From: an uncultured Clostridia bacterium
GTDB taxonomy: Bacteria > Bacillota > Clostridia > Oscillospirales > Ruminococcaceae
Assembly (NCBI GenBank): GCA_947584375.1
Contig: CANPWL010000001.1
Location: 1-64,000 of the forward strand
DNA length: 64,000 nt
Reading direction: 5' to 3'
The position numbers and the translations under genes were made by a program. Below the pieces are notes generated by a model. The model was not told the origin of the DNA. It did not search any database and was given only the letters and a program-made list of their open reading frames with translations. Numbering within the stretch: position 1 is the stretch's first letter; each line of letters begins with the position of its first letter. Shown here piece by piece: positions 51,906 to 61,691 of the stretch.

Positions 51906-54900
51906 CTACTTTACTACAACATTATCCTCGCCTAAAATTTCCTCAAGATCATTTAAAAAATCATTGGTGATCTTAATTCCGGTAACTTCCTTGTGCATTG
52001 TCTTTTTCTTAATATCATCGAAAAAGAAAAACACCTTTGACTGCCCTTTATTTTTCTTTGAACACATAACCACATCATTTATTTTTTTCTTATCAAATGA
52101 ATTTAATTTCAGCCAAACAGACTTGTTACTAAGAGAATTTTCAAAGAACTCCAGACTTTCAATATTTTCCGCTATAATTTTAGGCGGCTCATCGTCCTTG
52201 AATGAAATCCGTCCGCTGATAATAAGAATAGAACCATCGCCCAGTATACTCTTGAACTGCTCAAACAAGTTGGGAAAAATAATAACCTCCGCCTCGCCGG
52301 TTTTGTCTTCAAATTCAGTAAAAGCCATTTGTGAGTTATTTTTAGTAGTATAAAGCTTTTTGTGAGAAAGCATAGCAAAAATTTTTACCTTATCACCGTC
52401 TTTATATTTCGATGCATAATTACCCTCACCGCTTTGATTTACTATATTACCTATCGATGTAAATCTCAACGCTCTGACGATTGCCGAATAGCTGTCAAGC
52501 GGATGCCCCGAAACATAGATACCGAGTATCTGCTTTTCCATTGCCAAAAGCTCGTTTTTATCAAATTCAGTTACATATGGGATCTCAATCTCCATAGAGC
52601 TTTCACTTTCAGAAATATCCCCGAACATATCCATCTGTCCAGATATGTTTCTCCGACTGTTATCATTGAGACTTTGTAAAATCATCTCATAACTCTGTAT
52701 CATTTGCCTTCTGTTGGTCGGAAAGCAGTCAAACGCTCCGCTTTTTATAAGAGCCTCTACTGCCCTGACGTTAATATCGTCATACATTCTCTCGCAGAAA
52801 TCCTGAAGAGATTTATAATTTCCATTTGTATTTCTTTCTGCAATTATTTTAGCTATAACACCTCTGCCTAATGACTTTATCGCCAAAAGTGCAAAACGTA
52901 TGCCGTCATCCTCTGCAATAAATCCCTCTTGGCTTTTGTTGATATCAAGGTGAAGCATCTTAACGTGATTTTTCTCGCACTCGGTAATATACTCAACAAG
53001 CTTTGACGTATTATCTGTGATAACAGAGGTCATAAGTGACGCCATATAAGACTTGTAATAATGACACTTCAGATAAGCCGTCTGATATGCAACAGTAGCA
53101 TAAGCCGCCGCATGTGATTTGTTAAAAGCATATGATGCAAAGGAAGTCATATCATCGAATATTTCGTTTGCAACGCTTTCCTCCACTCCGTTTGCAACTG
53201 CTCCCACGCAGTTTACTGTTCCATCGGGATTTTTCTCACCAAAAATGAAAGCCTTTCGCTCCGCCTCCAGTACCTTATGCTTTTTCTTTGCCATTGCACG
53301 TCTTACTATATCAGCCCTGCCGTAGGAATATCCTGCCAGCGTTCTGAAAATCTGCATAACCTGCTCTTGATACACGATACATCCGTAAGTTACATCTAAA
53401 ATATCTTTTAAAAGCGGTGTTTTATATTTGACAAATTCAGGATTGTGCCGGTTTCTTATATATGTCGGTATAGAATCCATAGGTCCAGGGCGGTATAGTG
53501 ATATTACAGCTATAAGATCCTCAAGACGCTCAGGCTGTAACCTCATAATAGTTGCCGTCATTCCTGCACTTTCAAACTGGAATACACCCTCGGTTTTACC
53601 CTTTGACAGCATTTCATAGACAGCCTTATCATCATATGAAATATTTTTAATATCAAATTCAGGCTCAATATCACGAACAAGCTTCTGACAATTATTTATA
53701 ACGGTAAGGTTGCGAAGTCCCAGAAAATCTATTTTCAAAAGCCCGAGACTTTCTAAAACAGTCATTGTGTATTGAGTTACAATTTGCCCGTCGTTGCTTT
53801 GCAGCGGAACATACTCGTCAACCGGATCTTTTGTAATTACCACTCCTGCGGCATGGGTCGAGGTGTTTCTAGGCATACCCTCTACCTTCTTTGCCATATC
53901 TAAAAGCTCTCTTATCTTCTGATCCTTATTATATAATTCCTTTAAGTCAGCAGACTTCTCCAAAGCCTTTTCAATAGTTATATTAAGTTCTCTCGGAATA
54001 AGCTTTGCAACCATATCAGCCGTCTGATATGGAAGAGCCATTGCTCTTGCAACATCTCTTATAGACGCTCTTGCCGCCAGTGTTCCAAAGGTAACTATCT
54101 GAGCAACGTGGTCTGAACCGTATTTGTTCTGAACATAATCTATAACGTTCTGCCTGCCGTCAATGCAAAAATCTATATCAAAGTCAGGCATAGAAACTCT
54201 CTCAGGGTTTAAAAATCTCTCGAAAAGAAGATTATATTTAAGAGGATCAATTTCCGTTATTCCAATACAATAAGCACATAGACTTCCCGCTCCCGAGCCT
54301 CTTCCCGGTCCAACAGGAATACCATGTTGTTTAGCATAGTTTATAAAGTCCCAGACTATTAGATAGTAGTCTACATAACCCATCTGAACGATTATTCTTA
54401 TCTCATAATCAAGCCTTTTATAAGCCTCACTTGTCGGGCTGCCGTATCTTTCCTTTAAGCCATTTTCACACATAGATTTAAAATACTCAATATTATCGTT
54501 AACACCGTCAATGTGAAAATAAGGCAGCTTTGTTTTTCCAAATTCAAATTCTACATTGCACATATCTGCAATAATTCTTGTATTTGAAACAGCCTGCGGA
54601 GTGCTTTTAAAAAGCTCAAACATTTCATCTCCGCTCTTTACATAAAACTCCTCTGTCGGAAACTCAAGCGACTTTGGATCGTTTACAGTTGTATTTGTCG
54701 AAATGCACATTAAAATCCTCTGCGAGTTAGCGTCATCCTTTGAAATGTAATGACAATCGTTTGTTGCAACAAGCGGTATTCCCGTTTCCTCTGACAGTTT
54801 AAACTGAAGAGGCAAAATTCTCTCCTGCTCATAGAATTTGTGGTTCTGAACTTCAATATAATAGTTACCATCGCCAAAAATATCCCGATAAAGTAATGCT

Positions 54901-55373
54901 GTTTCCTTAGCACCATTGTAATCGCCGTTCGACAGTTTTCTTGCAACTTCTCCTGCCAAACAGGCAGACAGACAAATAAGTCCTTCGCTGTGTTTTTTCA
55001 GACACTCCAAATCAACTCTCGGCTTTGAATAAAAACCTTCGGTATATCCGATTGAAACAAGCTTAATAAGATTTTTATAACCCTTTATATTTTTGCATAA
55101 CAAAATCAAATGATACGGCGAATTGTCAATGCGATTTACCTTATCAAACCTCGTTCTGGGAGCAACATAAACCTCACAGCCGATTATAGGCTTTATACCT
55201 TGTTTTTTACATTCGTTATAAAATTCAACAGCGGCATACATATTCCCGTGGTCGGTTACAGCTACTGCATCCTGTCCCAAATCCTTTGCTTTTTTAACAA
55301 GCTCACTTATTCTGCATGCACCGTCAAGAAGCGAATACTCGCTGTGAACGTGCAAATGCACAAAATCGGTCAT
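51906..55373 (-). CDS. dnaE: DNA polymerase III alpha subunit (DnaE type)
   Basis: This is a 1155-residue replicative polymerase. It has an N-terminal PHP domain (FVHLHVHSEYSLLDGACR; AVTDHGNMYAAVEF), the polymerase core with catalytic Asp residues (SMPDFDIDFC), GPGRGSGAGSLCAY, FNKSHAAAYA, a helix-hairpin-helix region and an OB fold (KIFAMLSHKK). PolC, the other Firmicutes replicase, is not in the window. The frame is open to 55436; ATG 55373 with AAAGGAAG upstream gives the standard MTDFVHLHVH start. It lies downstream of whiA, the common clostridial order. Confidence 0.97.
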   Translation of the reverse strand: MTDFVHLHVHSEYSLLDGACRISELVKKAKDLGQDAVAVTDHGNMYAAVEFYNECKKQGIKPIIGCEVYVAPRTRFDKVNRIDNSPYHLILLCKNIKGYKNLIKLVSIGYTEGFYSKPRVDLECLKKHSEGLICLSACLAGEVARKLSNGDYNGAKETALLYRDIFGDGNYYIEVQNHKFYEQERILPLQFKLSEETGIPLVATNDCHYISKDDANSQRILMCISTNTTVNDPKSLEFPTEEFYVKSGDEMFELFKSTPQAVSNTRIIADMCNVEFEFGKTKLPYFHIDGVNDNIEYFKSMCENGLKERYGSPTSEAYKRLDYEIRIIVQMGYVDYYLIVWDFINYAKQHGIPVGPGRGSGAGSLCAYCIGITEIDPLKYNLLFERFLNPERVSMPDFDIDFCIDGRQNVIDYVQNKYGSDHVAQIVTFGTLAARASIRDVARAMALPYQTADMVAKLIPRELNITIEKALEKSADLKELYNKDQKIRELLDMAKKVEGMPRNTSTHAAGVVITKDPVDEYVPLQSNDGQIVTQYTMTVLESLGLLKIDFLGLRNLTVINNCQKLVRDIEPEFDIKNISYDDKAVYEMLSKGKTEGVFQFESAGMTATIMRLQPERLEDLIAVISLYRPGPMDSIPTYIRNRHNPEFVKYKTPLLKDILDVTYGCIVYQEQVMQIFRTLAGYSYGRADIVRRAMAKKKHKVLEAERKAFIFGEKNPDGTVNCVGAVANGVEESVANEIFDDMTSFASYAFNKSHAAAYATVAYQTAYLKCHYYKSYMASLMTSVITDNTSKLVEYITECEKNHVKMLHLDINKSQEGFIAEDDGIRFALLAIKSLGRGVIAKIIAERNTNGNYKSLQDFCERMYDDINVRAVEALIKSGAFDCFPTNRRQMIQSYEMILQSLNDNSRRNISGQMDMFGDISESESSMEIEIPYVTEFDKNELLAMEKQILGIYVSGHPLDSYSAIVRALRFTSIGNIVNQSGEGNYASKYKDGDKVKIFAMLSHKKLYTTKNNSQMAFTEFEDKTGEAEVIIFPNLFEQFKSILGDGSILIISGRISFKDDEPPKIIAENIESLEFFENSLSNKSVWLKLNSFDKKKINDVVMCSKKNKGQSKVFFFFDDIKKKTMHKEVTGIKITNDFLNDLEEILGEDNVVVK

Positions 55374-55458
55374 ATCCAACCACTTCCTTTCTATGAGTTC
55401 GCTGTTCAAGCTAAACAAATTGAGGCTTGAAAACATAGATTACAAGCCCCAAAATATA

Positions 55459-55749
55459 TCAGTTATGAGAATAATGCTTTTGATAAATAAGATAAAGAAG
55501 TCCTGCCAGACCGATAATATTTAAAAGAAAAATAAATACAAATCCGCCTGTTCCAATACCGCCGGACATTTTTACAATAGACGAAATAACCATAACAACG
55601 CCCATTGATGTAAGAGTATACCCCGTTTCTTCAGTAAATTCTACCTTGTTGTTTTCATCTGATTTCTTTTTCTTTGCGTCTATAACTGTTTTTATAAGCC
55701 ATATGCCAGACGCTGTTATCAAAACTCCCAATAATAAAATAATAATCAT
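55459..55749 (-). CDS. Small three-segment membrane protein
   Basis: This 96-residue protein of unknown family has three hydrophobic segments (about 1-22, 44-62 and 68-88), a charged cytosolic loop KKKKSDENNK and a Gly-rich turn GGIGTGG. ATG has AGGAGG. It lies between whiA and dnaE on the same strand, so it is probably co-transcribed. No function can be assigned. Confidence 0.65.
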   Translation of the reverse strand: MIIILLLGVLITASGIWLIKTVIDAKKKKSDENNKVEFTEETGYTLTSMGVVMVISSIVKMSGGIGTGGFVFIFLLNIIGLAGLLYLIYQKHYSHN

Positions 55750-55814
55750 AATTTATCCTCCTATATTTTTTTTATAATTCCTTTATCTGCTTTTAAGCAG
55801 CTTTTATAAAAAAC

Positions 55815-56738
55815 TTAGTTTCTGTTTGCTGATTTTTTCTTACGAATTTCATCAGCCGCTTTTCTTATTCTCTCTAGTCTGTGATTTGCTCCCGAACGTG
55901 AAATTGGCGGATTCAATGCAAGCCCTAATTCTTTTAAGCTGTAATCAGGATTATTATATCGTATCTCTGCCATTTCCCTCAAATCGTCAGAAAGACTTTC
56001 AAAACCAACTGTTCTCTCAATAAGCTCAATATCTTCTATTTGTCTTTCTGCCGCTCTCAAAGACCTCTCTATATTTGCATTATCGCAATTTACCGCTCTG
56101 TTAATTTTATTTCTCACATCTTTAAAAATTTTTACATTCATAATTTCAAGGCTTGCCTTTGGAGCGCCCATTAGAGTTAGCATATCCTCAATGTTTTCAC
56201 TCTCTTTTATATAAACTATATTTGAGTTTTTTCTCTCTGTGTGTTTTGCCAAAATATCAAAATAGTCGATCAGAATAATTCCAAAATCATTACAAAGCTC
56301 TAAATTCGGCATCACAAATTCTATATGATATTCCTTATTAGGATCTATAACGCTTCCGCAAGCCAAAAAAACACCTGCTATTAAACTTGGAATATACTTT
56401 TTCTTAGGCAAATCCTCTTTTGAAAGTAGTTTATCCTTAACTTTAAAAAAATTTATAATTAAATCTCTGTCTGCTTGGCTATCCACGCTGACTGTAAACA
56501 GATTTGACTTTTCAGATTTTCTTAAATTCTTTTCATTCACAGCCTCATGACAACAGATTTTATTTAATTGTTTAGTTAAAAAGTCAGCAACCTTTTCATT
56601 TTCAGTTATCATCGTGATATTGCTTCTGTCAAAATTCTTAGAAAGCTTTAAAATACCCAAAACAGCTGCGTTTGCCTTGTCAAAAGAATTGAGATTATCG
56701 ATTATTTCCGATTTTACCAGATACGAAAAAGACTGCAT
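55815..56738 (-). CDS. whiA: DNA-binding protein WhiA
   Basis: This 307-residue protein has an N-terminal LAGLIDADG-like fold (about 1-215) and a C-terminal helix-turn-helix (about 225-300; YSLKELGLALNPPISRSGANHRLERIRK). It is conserved across Gram-positives, linked to cell division and chromosome segregation, and to sporulation control in Streptomyces. ATG 56738 with GGTGA five bases upstream is preferred over ATG 56750. It follows rapZ; the yvcK gene that normally separates them in Bacillus is absent. Confidence 0.95.
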   Translation of the reverse strand: MQSFSYLVKSEIIDNLNSFDKANAAVLGILKLSKNFDRSNITMITENEKVADFLTKQLNKICCHEAVNEKNLRKSEKSNLFTVSVDSQADRDLIINFFKVKDKLLSKEDLPKKKYIPSLIAGVFLACGSVIDPNKEYHIEFVMPNLELCNDFGIILIDYFDILAKHTERKNSNIVYIKESENIEDMLTLMGAPKASLEIMNVKIFKDVRNKINRAVNCDNANIERSLRAAERQIEDIELIERTVGFESLSDDLREMAEIRYNNPDYSLKELGLALNPPISRSGANHRLERIRKAADEIRKKKSANRN

Positions 56739-56753
56739 ATTAATCACCATGCC

Positions 56754-57623
56754 TTATGTGTACTTATTTATATCTCTGTGAGAAATTCTTACTTTATGAT
56801 ATTTTTCTGATAAATACTTCATCATATTCTCGGCAAAGGTAACGCTTCTGTGCTTTCCGCCGGTACAGCCAAACGCAATTATAAGCTGGCTTTTTCCCTC
56901 TTTTTTATACAGAGGAATAAGAAAATCCATTAAGTCCTCCAGTTTTTGTTTAAGCTGAACTGATTGTTCAAACTTCATAACGTAACTTGATACTTCTGTA
57001 CAAAGTCCGGTTTTAGGACGAAGCTCATCTACATAATAAGGATTTGGCAGACATCTAACATCAAAAACCAGATCTGCCTCTCTCATAGGACCGTACTTAA
57101 ATCCAAATGATGTAATGTCAATTTGCATAAATTCATCATCGGCAGCCAAAAACATATTTTTTACCTTTTCTCTTAGCTGATTTGCAGAAAGAAATGAAGA
57201 ATCTATAAAATAATCTGAAATCCCCTTAACATTTGCAAGCATATCCCGTTCTACATGAATAGCCTTAGATATGTTTCCCTTCATCTGAACATCAAGAGGA
57301 TGCTTTCTTCTTGTTTGCTTATACCGTCTTATTATAACCTCATCGCTAGCGTCTAAAAATAACACCTTTAAGTTCATGTGCTCTTTCTGAAGCTGTTTAA
57401 TAGTATCGTATAGATGACTGAAAAAATTTCCTCCCCTTATATCCGTTACAAAAGCAACCTTTTCAATGGCATTTGTACCTGTTGTTATATCTGCAAACTT
57501 CAGTATAAGTTCAGGCGGCATATTATCAATACAGTAATATCCCATATCCTCCAATACATTAACTACGGTTGATTTTCCTGATCCGGATACTCCCGTAACT
57601 ATAACAAATTTCATTTCTCCCAA
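56754..57623 (-). CDS. rapZ: RNase adapter protein RapZ/YvcJ
   Basis: This 289-residue nucleotide-binding protein has Walker A GVSGSGKST and an ATP-binding core (CIDNMPPELI, FVTDIRGG), then a C-terminal domain with ECD/phosphofructokinase-like features (IAFGCTGGKHRSVTFAE). In E. coli it guides RNase E to glmZ; in Bacillus YvcJ affects competence. The TTG start at 57623 has AAGGATGAG at good spacing; the ATG at 57614 is too close to GGGAG. It is part of the hprK-murB-rapZ-whiA-dnaE run. Confidence 0.95.
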   Translation of the reverse strand: MGEMKFVIVTGVSGSGKSTVVNVLEDMGYYCIDNMPPELILKFADITTGTNAIEKVAFVTDIRGGNFFSHLYDTIKQLQKEHMNLKVLFLDASDEVIIRRYKQTRRKHPLDVQMKGNISKAIHVERDMLANVKGISDYFIDSSFLSANQLREKVKNMFLAADDEFMQIDITSFGFKYGPMREADLVFDVRCLPNPYYVDELRPKTGLCTEVSSYVMKFEQSVQLKQKLEDLMDFLIPLYKKEGKSQLIIAFGCTGGKHRSVTFAENMMKYLSEKYHKVRISHRDINKYT

Positions 57624-57673
57624 TTAACTCATCCATCCTTCCGAATAATGCTTACACCGCTTTATAATATAAA

Positions 57674-58612
57674 TCAATGCTTAACTTCATCAGATTTATA
57701 TCTTACTACTTCTACTTCACATTCGAGAAAAAATCCTGTTTTCTCCATAACGGTTTTCTGAACCCTTTCAATCAAAGCTGTAACATCCTCAAATGTTGCA
57801 TTTCCCTTGTTTATTACAAACCCGCAATGTTTTTTGGAAACCTCGGCATTTCCCACGCTAAAACCGCGAAGTCCGCTATCCTCAATAAGCTTGCCTGCAA
57901 ATTGTCCTGCCGGTCTTTTAAATGTAGAACCTCCGTTCGGATATTCCAAAGGCTGCTTGTTTTTTCTTCTTTTTAAGTAGTCATCCATCAAGGACTTAAT
58001 TTCGGACTTATCCTTTTTATACAATTTAAAAACAGCCTCTGTTATAATAGAGCCGTTATTTTGAAATATACTGTGCCTATAAGATAAATCCATATCATTA
58101 GAATTTATATCTGATATTTTACCTTTATAAATTACTTTGGCTGAAACCAATACATCTTTAATTTCTCCGCCGTAAGCTCCTGCATTCATATATACGGCTC
58201 CGCCAACTGAACCGGGTATTCCGAAAGCAAACTCAAGTCCGCCCAGTCCGTTTTCATAAGCAAACCTGCAAACATTTATCAGCGAACATCCTGCCTCTGC
58301 TTTAATAGTCGTTTCATCAATCAGGCTTATTTTAGAAAAATCAGAACCCAAGTGGAAAATCACTCCGTTAAATCCCTTATCATCAAAAAGCAGATTAGAA
58401 CCTTTTCCCAAAACAAAATACGGATAATTTTCTTTATCGGCAATTTCTATCAGATCATTCAGACAATCAATGCTGTTTATAGAAATAAAAGCTTTGCAGG
58501 GACCCCCTATTTTAAAGGTTGTATGTCCGCTTAAATACTCATCAGTCGCTACCTGACAGCCGTGTTCTTTTGCCTTCCGGATTATCTTTTCAATAACATT
58601 ATCCTTTACCAT
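57674..58612 (-). CDS. murB: UDP-N-acetylenolpyruvoylglucosamine reductase MurB
   Basis: This FAD enzyme completes UDP-MurNAc in peptidoglycan synthesis. It has 312 residues and is the type lacking the E. coli-specific insertion. Motifs are HTTFKIGGPCKAFI, the FAD-binding LGKGSNLLFDDKGF, GIPGSVGGAVYMNAGAYGG, and the catalytic Ser in NGGSTFKRP with the terminal ECEVEVV. ATG has GGAGG. It lies between the PHP phosphatase and rapZ. Confidence 0.97.
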   Translation of the reverse strand: MVKDNVIEKIIRKAKEHGCQVATDEYLSGHTTFKIGGPCKAFISINSIDCLNDLIEIADKENYPYFVLGKGSNLLFDDKGFNGVIFHLGSDFSKISLIDETTIKAEAGCSLINVCRFAYENGLGGLEFAFGIPGSVGGAVYMNAGAYGGEIKDVLVSAKVIYKGKISDINSNDMDLSYRHSIFQNNGSIITEAVFKLYKKDKSEIKSLMDDYLKRRKNKQPLEYPNGGSTFKRPAGQFAGKLIEDSGLRGFSVGNAEVSKKHCGFVINKGNATFEDVTALIERVQKTVMEKTGFFLECEVEVVRYKSDEVKH

Positions 58613-58639
58613 AAGATATCCTCCATACGTTAATTATTT

Positions 58640-59362
58640 TTATAGCTCTATCCACGGCCGTTTTTTTAATAGTCTCTCTTTGATTTTTTCATAATCATTG
58701 TTTACAATAAGCTTTTTGGGGAAATCCAATTCATTGATCAGTTTTTCTACATTTGAAACATCGCCTATCCTGTCGCAGAAATGCGCGTCAGAATCTACCG
58801 CAACAAATGTTTCATATTTTTTACACGCCTTAATAAGATCTATAAGCTTATTCCTTTTGGTACGTCCTGAAACAAGTGAAGCCTCGTTCAATTCGACCAG
58901 CTTGTCATATTCCTTGAAAAGCTTTGCTAACTCTTCTGCATCATAATCAACGCTCGCTGTTGTAGGATGACCGATTAAATCAACGTAAGTATTTTGACAA
59001 ACTTTTTTATATGTATTATACAACTCTTCAACACTATCAGTCCAATAAACCGGACTGTGAAAGGACGCTATAACCCATTCAAGCCTATTTAAAACACGTT
59101 CGCTTATATCCAGTTTACCATCAACATTACAAATATTAGCTTCCACACCTTTTAAAACCCTTACTCCCTCTATTTTATCAGGAAGCACATTTAAATTTTC
59201 AATATGCCATATATGGGGAGAATCAGGTTCCATAGGAGCATGATCAGTCATTGCTATCATCTTAATACCCTTTCGGGCAGACGCTCTGCAATTTTCCAAA
59301 ATTGTCGAATAAGCGTGTGTTGAAGCCAATGTATGTGTGTGTAAATCTGCTTCATATTTCAT
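58640..59362 (-). CDS. PHP-domain phosphatase, YcdX-like
   Basis: This 240-residue metal-dependent phosphoesterase of the polymerase-and-histidinol-phosphatase superfamily has metal ligands in ADLHTHTLAST, MTDHAPMEPDSPH and VDSDAHFCDRIGD. E. coli YcdX is the nearest known type, but its substrate is not certain. It is not a histidinol phosphatase by context: it lies between hprK and murB in the conserved cell-wall/carbon-control run. Confidence 0.88.
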   Translation of the reverse strand: MKYEADLHTHTLASTHAYSTILENCRASARKGIKMIAMTDHAPMEPDSPHIWHIENLNVLPDKIEGVRVLKGVEANICNVDGKLDISERVLNRLEWVIASFHSPVYWTDSVEELYNTYKKVCQNTYVDLIGHPTTASVDYDAEELAKLFKEYDKLVELNEASLVSGRTKRNKLIDLIKACKKYETFVAVDSDAHFCDRIGDVSNVEKLINELDFPKKLIVNNDYEKIKERLLKKRPWIEL

Positions 59363-59433
59363 ATAACTGCATTTCCTCCGTATTATTTATATGCCTTGTA
59401 ATAAAAAACAAACAAATTACTTTCCGCAAAATA

Positions 59434-60393
59434 TTAAAAAGTATCCCAACTCTTTATGGTATCCTTTTTATCTACCTCTAATCCTAAATTATTAAGTAGC
59501 TCCTGTGCTGCATTATACCCCATCTTCTTCTGACGGTTGTTCATAGCTGCAACTTCTAAAATGATTGCTAAGTTTCTTCCCGGTTTTATAGGAATAGTAA
59601 GACTTGGTATCTTTATTCCGAAAATCGTTGTAAACTCATTATCAACACCCATGCGGTCGTAAACCTTTGTAGAGTCCCAAACCTCAAGTTCTACAACTAA
59701 ATCAATCTTTTCTGTAACTTTAACAGCACCCATACCGAATAAACGTCTGGTATTGATAATTCCCACGCCTCTCAACTCTAAAAAGTGTCTTATATTATCA
59801 GGCGAAGAACCTACTAAAGACTTATTTGATACCTTTCTTATTTCAACAGCATCATCAGCAACAAGCCTGTGTCCTCTTTTAACAAGCTCAACAGCAGTTT
59901 CGCTCTTTCCGACGCCGCTTTCTCCGACAATAAGCAACCCTTCTCCATAAACCTCAATAAGTACTCCGTGGCGGGTGATTCTCGGTGCAAGATGCAGATT
60001 CAAAAAGCCAATCAATGCGGCTATAAAGCTTGTCGTACTCTCTTCTGTTCTAAGCAAAGGTATATCATACTTCTTTGCTGCATCTATTACCTCAGGGAAT
60101 ATTTCATGTCCTCTTGCAACAACTAATGCCGGGATTTTTGTTTCAAAAAGCCTGCTAACAGCCTTATTTCTCTCCTCAGAAGATATTGAGCCCAAAAAAG
60201 CGAACTCCATATTTCCGCAAACCTGTATACGCTCAGAGTTAAAATACTCATAAAATCCCTTTAACTGAAGACCCGGTCTGTTTAAGTCATTATCCGAAAT
60301 AAGGATTTCATCCAAATTAGCAGGAGCGCTGATAATCTCCAGTTTAAACTCGTCTATAATGCGCTTTAACGCCACTGTATATACTTCATTCAT
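59434..60393 (-). CDS. hprK: HPr kinase/phosphorylase
   Basis: This enzyme phosphorylates and dephosphorylates HPr at Ser46, the switch for CcpA-dependent carbon catabolite control. At 319 residues it has an N-terminal DRTGG-like domain and a C-terminal kinase with the P-loop GESGVGKSETA, LVADDAVEIRK and RGVGIINTRRLFG. HPr itself is not in the window. ATG has AAGGATGG. It precedes the PHP gene. Confidence 0.97.
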   Translation of the reverse strand: MNEVYTVALKRIIDEFKLEIISAPANLDEILISDNDLNRPGLQLKGFYEYFNSERIQVCGNMEFAFLGSISSEERNKAVSRLFETKIPALVVARGHEIFPEVIDAAKKYDIPLLRTEESTTSFIAALIGFLNLHLAPRITRHGVLIEVYGEGLLIVGESGVGKSETAVELVKRGHRLVADDAVEIRKVSNKSLVGSSPDNIRHFLELRGVGIINTRRLFGMGAVKVTEKIDLVVELEVWDSTKVYDRMGVDNEFTTIFGIKIPSLTIPIKPGRNLAIILEVAAMNNRQKKMGYNAAQELLNNLGLEVDKKDTIKSWDTF

Positions 60394-60407
60394 AAGGCAC
60401 CATCCTT

Positions 60408-61691
60408 TTATCTTAAACTCTTAAGATCTATTAATTTCCTGTTCAGCATTTCCATTGCCGACAGAATTACACCCATCTTTCCCGAAGAATATGTAATGCC
60501 TCCCTGAAGCCAAGCAGCAAACGGCTCTCTTATAGGGGCATCGGCAGAAAGCTCTATTGAAGCTCCCATTGTAAAAGCACCTGCTGCCATTATAACCTTA
60601 CTGTCATAGCCCGGCATATCCCAAGCTTCAGGAACGGCAAAGCTGTCAACAGGAGAACCCTTTTGTATTCCCTGACAAAACGCAGTTAATTTTTTTTCAT
60701 CACCCAAAAGGATTGAAGCTATTATATCCGTTCGTTTTTCTCCGCTTTCAGGAAATGTCTTAAAACCCAGTTTTTCATAAAATCTGCACGCAAATGCCGA
60801 AGTTTTTAATGCCGACTCAACAACCTGCGGCGCCATAAAAAGTCCCAAAAGGATCTCCCTGTTCTGATTAAGCGAACAGCCTACCTCTTTACCCATTCCT
60901 ATACAGGTAAGTCTGTCGGCACACTTCTCTACTAAATCAGCTTTTCCGGCTATGTACCCGCCTGTTGAAGCTATTCCGCCGCCCGGATTTTTTATCAAAG
61001 AACCTATGATCAAATCCGCTCCTACATCTAGCGGCTCACGCTTTTCAACAAATTCGCCGTAACAATTATCTACCATAATTATTACATTTTTATTTGCCGA
61101 TTTAGCAGTCTTAACTATTCTTTCTATAATATCAATGCAAAGTGACGGACGAAGTGAATATCCTCTCGACCGCTGAATATAAACCACCTTCGCAGATTTT
61201 GCTTTTTTAAAGATTTCATCATAGTCAGGGGTTCCGTCATAAAGCAAATCTACCTGCTCATAAACAACGCCAAAGTCAACAAGCGAACCGCTTTCTTTTG
61301 CATTTCTTATACCAATTACCTCTTCTAATGTATCATATGGCTTTCCGGTTACAGAAACCATTATATCACCTGCTCTTAACACTCCGAAAAGAGCAGTTGA
61401 AAGAGCGTGAGTTCCATTGACGAATGTGTGACGTACCAAAGCGTCCTCTCCGCCTAATGACTGAGCAAACACCTTATCAATCGTATCTCTGCCAACATCT
61501 CCATATCCGTATCCTGTCGTACCTTTTAAACAACTTTCAGATACTCGGTTATCTATAAAAGCCTTTAAAACCTTCTGACCGTTGTAATTAGAAACCCTGC
61601 TGAAATCATTAAAAACTTTCCCACATTCAACTTCTGCCTCATCTGCAAGCTTTAAAAGCCTTTCATCTATTTCAAAAAAAGAATTATCCAT
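60408..61691 (-). CDS. YnbB-like PLP-dependent enzyme (methionine gamma-lyase family)
   Basis: This 427-residue fold-type I PLP protein is of the family long annotated as aluminium-resistance or YnbB. Motifs are GYGYGDVGRDTIDKVFA, RHTFVNGTHALSTALFG, VDNCYGEFVE and the PLP-lysine region SLIKNPGGGIASTGGYIAG. Bacillus YnbB lies next to glnR and hfq; here it is next to hprK. A C-S lyase reaction is likely but the substrate is not known. It overlaps the GNAT stop by eight bases. Confidence 0.88.
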   Translation of the reverse strand: MDNSFFEIDERLLKLADEAEVECGKVFNDFSRVSNYNGQKVLKAFIDNRVSESCLKGTTGYGYGDVGRDTIDKVFAQSLGGEDALVRHTFVNGTHALSTALFGVLRAGDIMVSVTGKPYDTLEEVIGIRNAKESGSLVDFGVVYEQVDLLYDGTPDYDEIFKKAKSAKVVYIQRSRGYSLRPSLCIDIIERIVKTAKSANKNVIIMVDNCYGEFVEKREPLDVGADLIIGSLIKNPGGGIASTGGYIAGKADLVEKCADRLTCIGMGKEVGCSLNQNREILLGLFMAPQVVESALKTSAFACRFYEKLGFKTFPESGEKRTDIIASILLGDEKKLTAFCQGIQKGSPVDSFAVPEAWDMPGYDSKVIMAAGAFTMGASIELSADAPIREPFAAWLQGGITYSSGKMGVILSAMEMLNRKLIDLKSLR

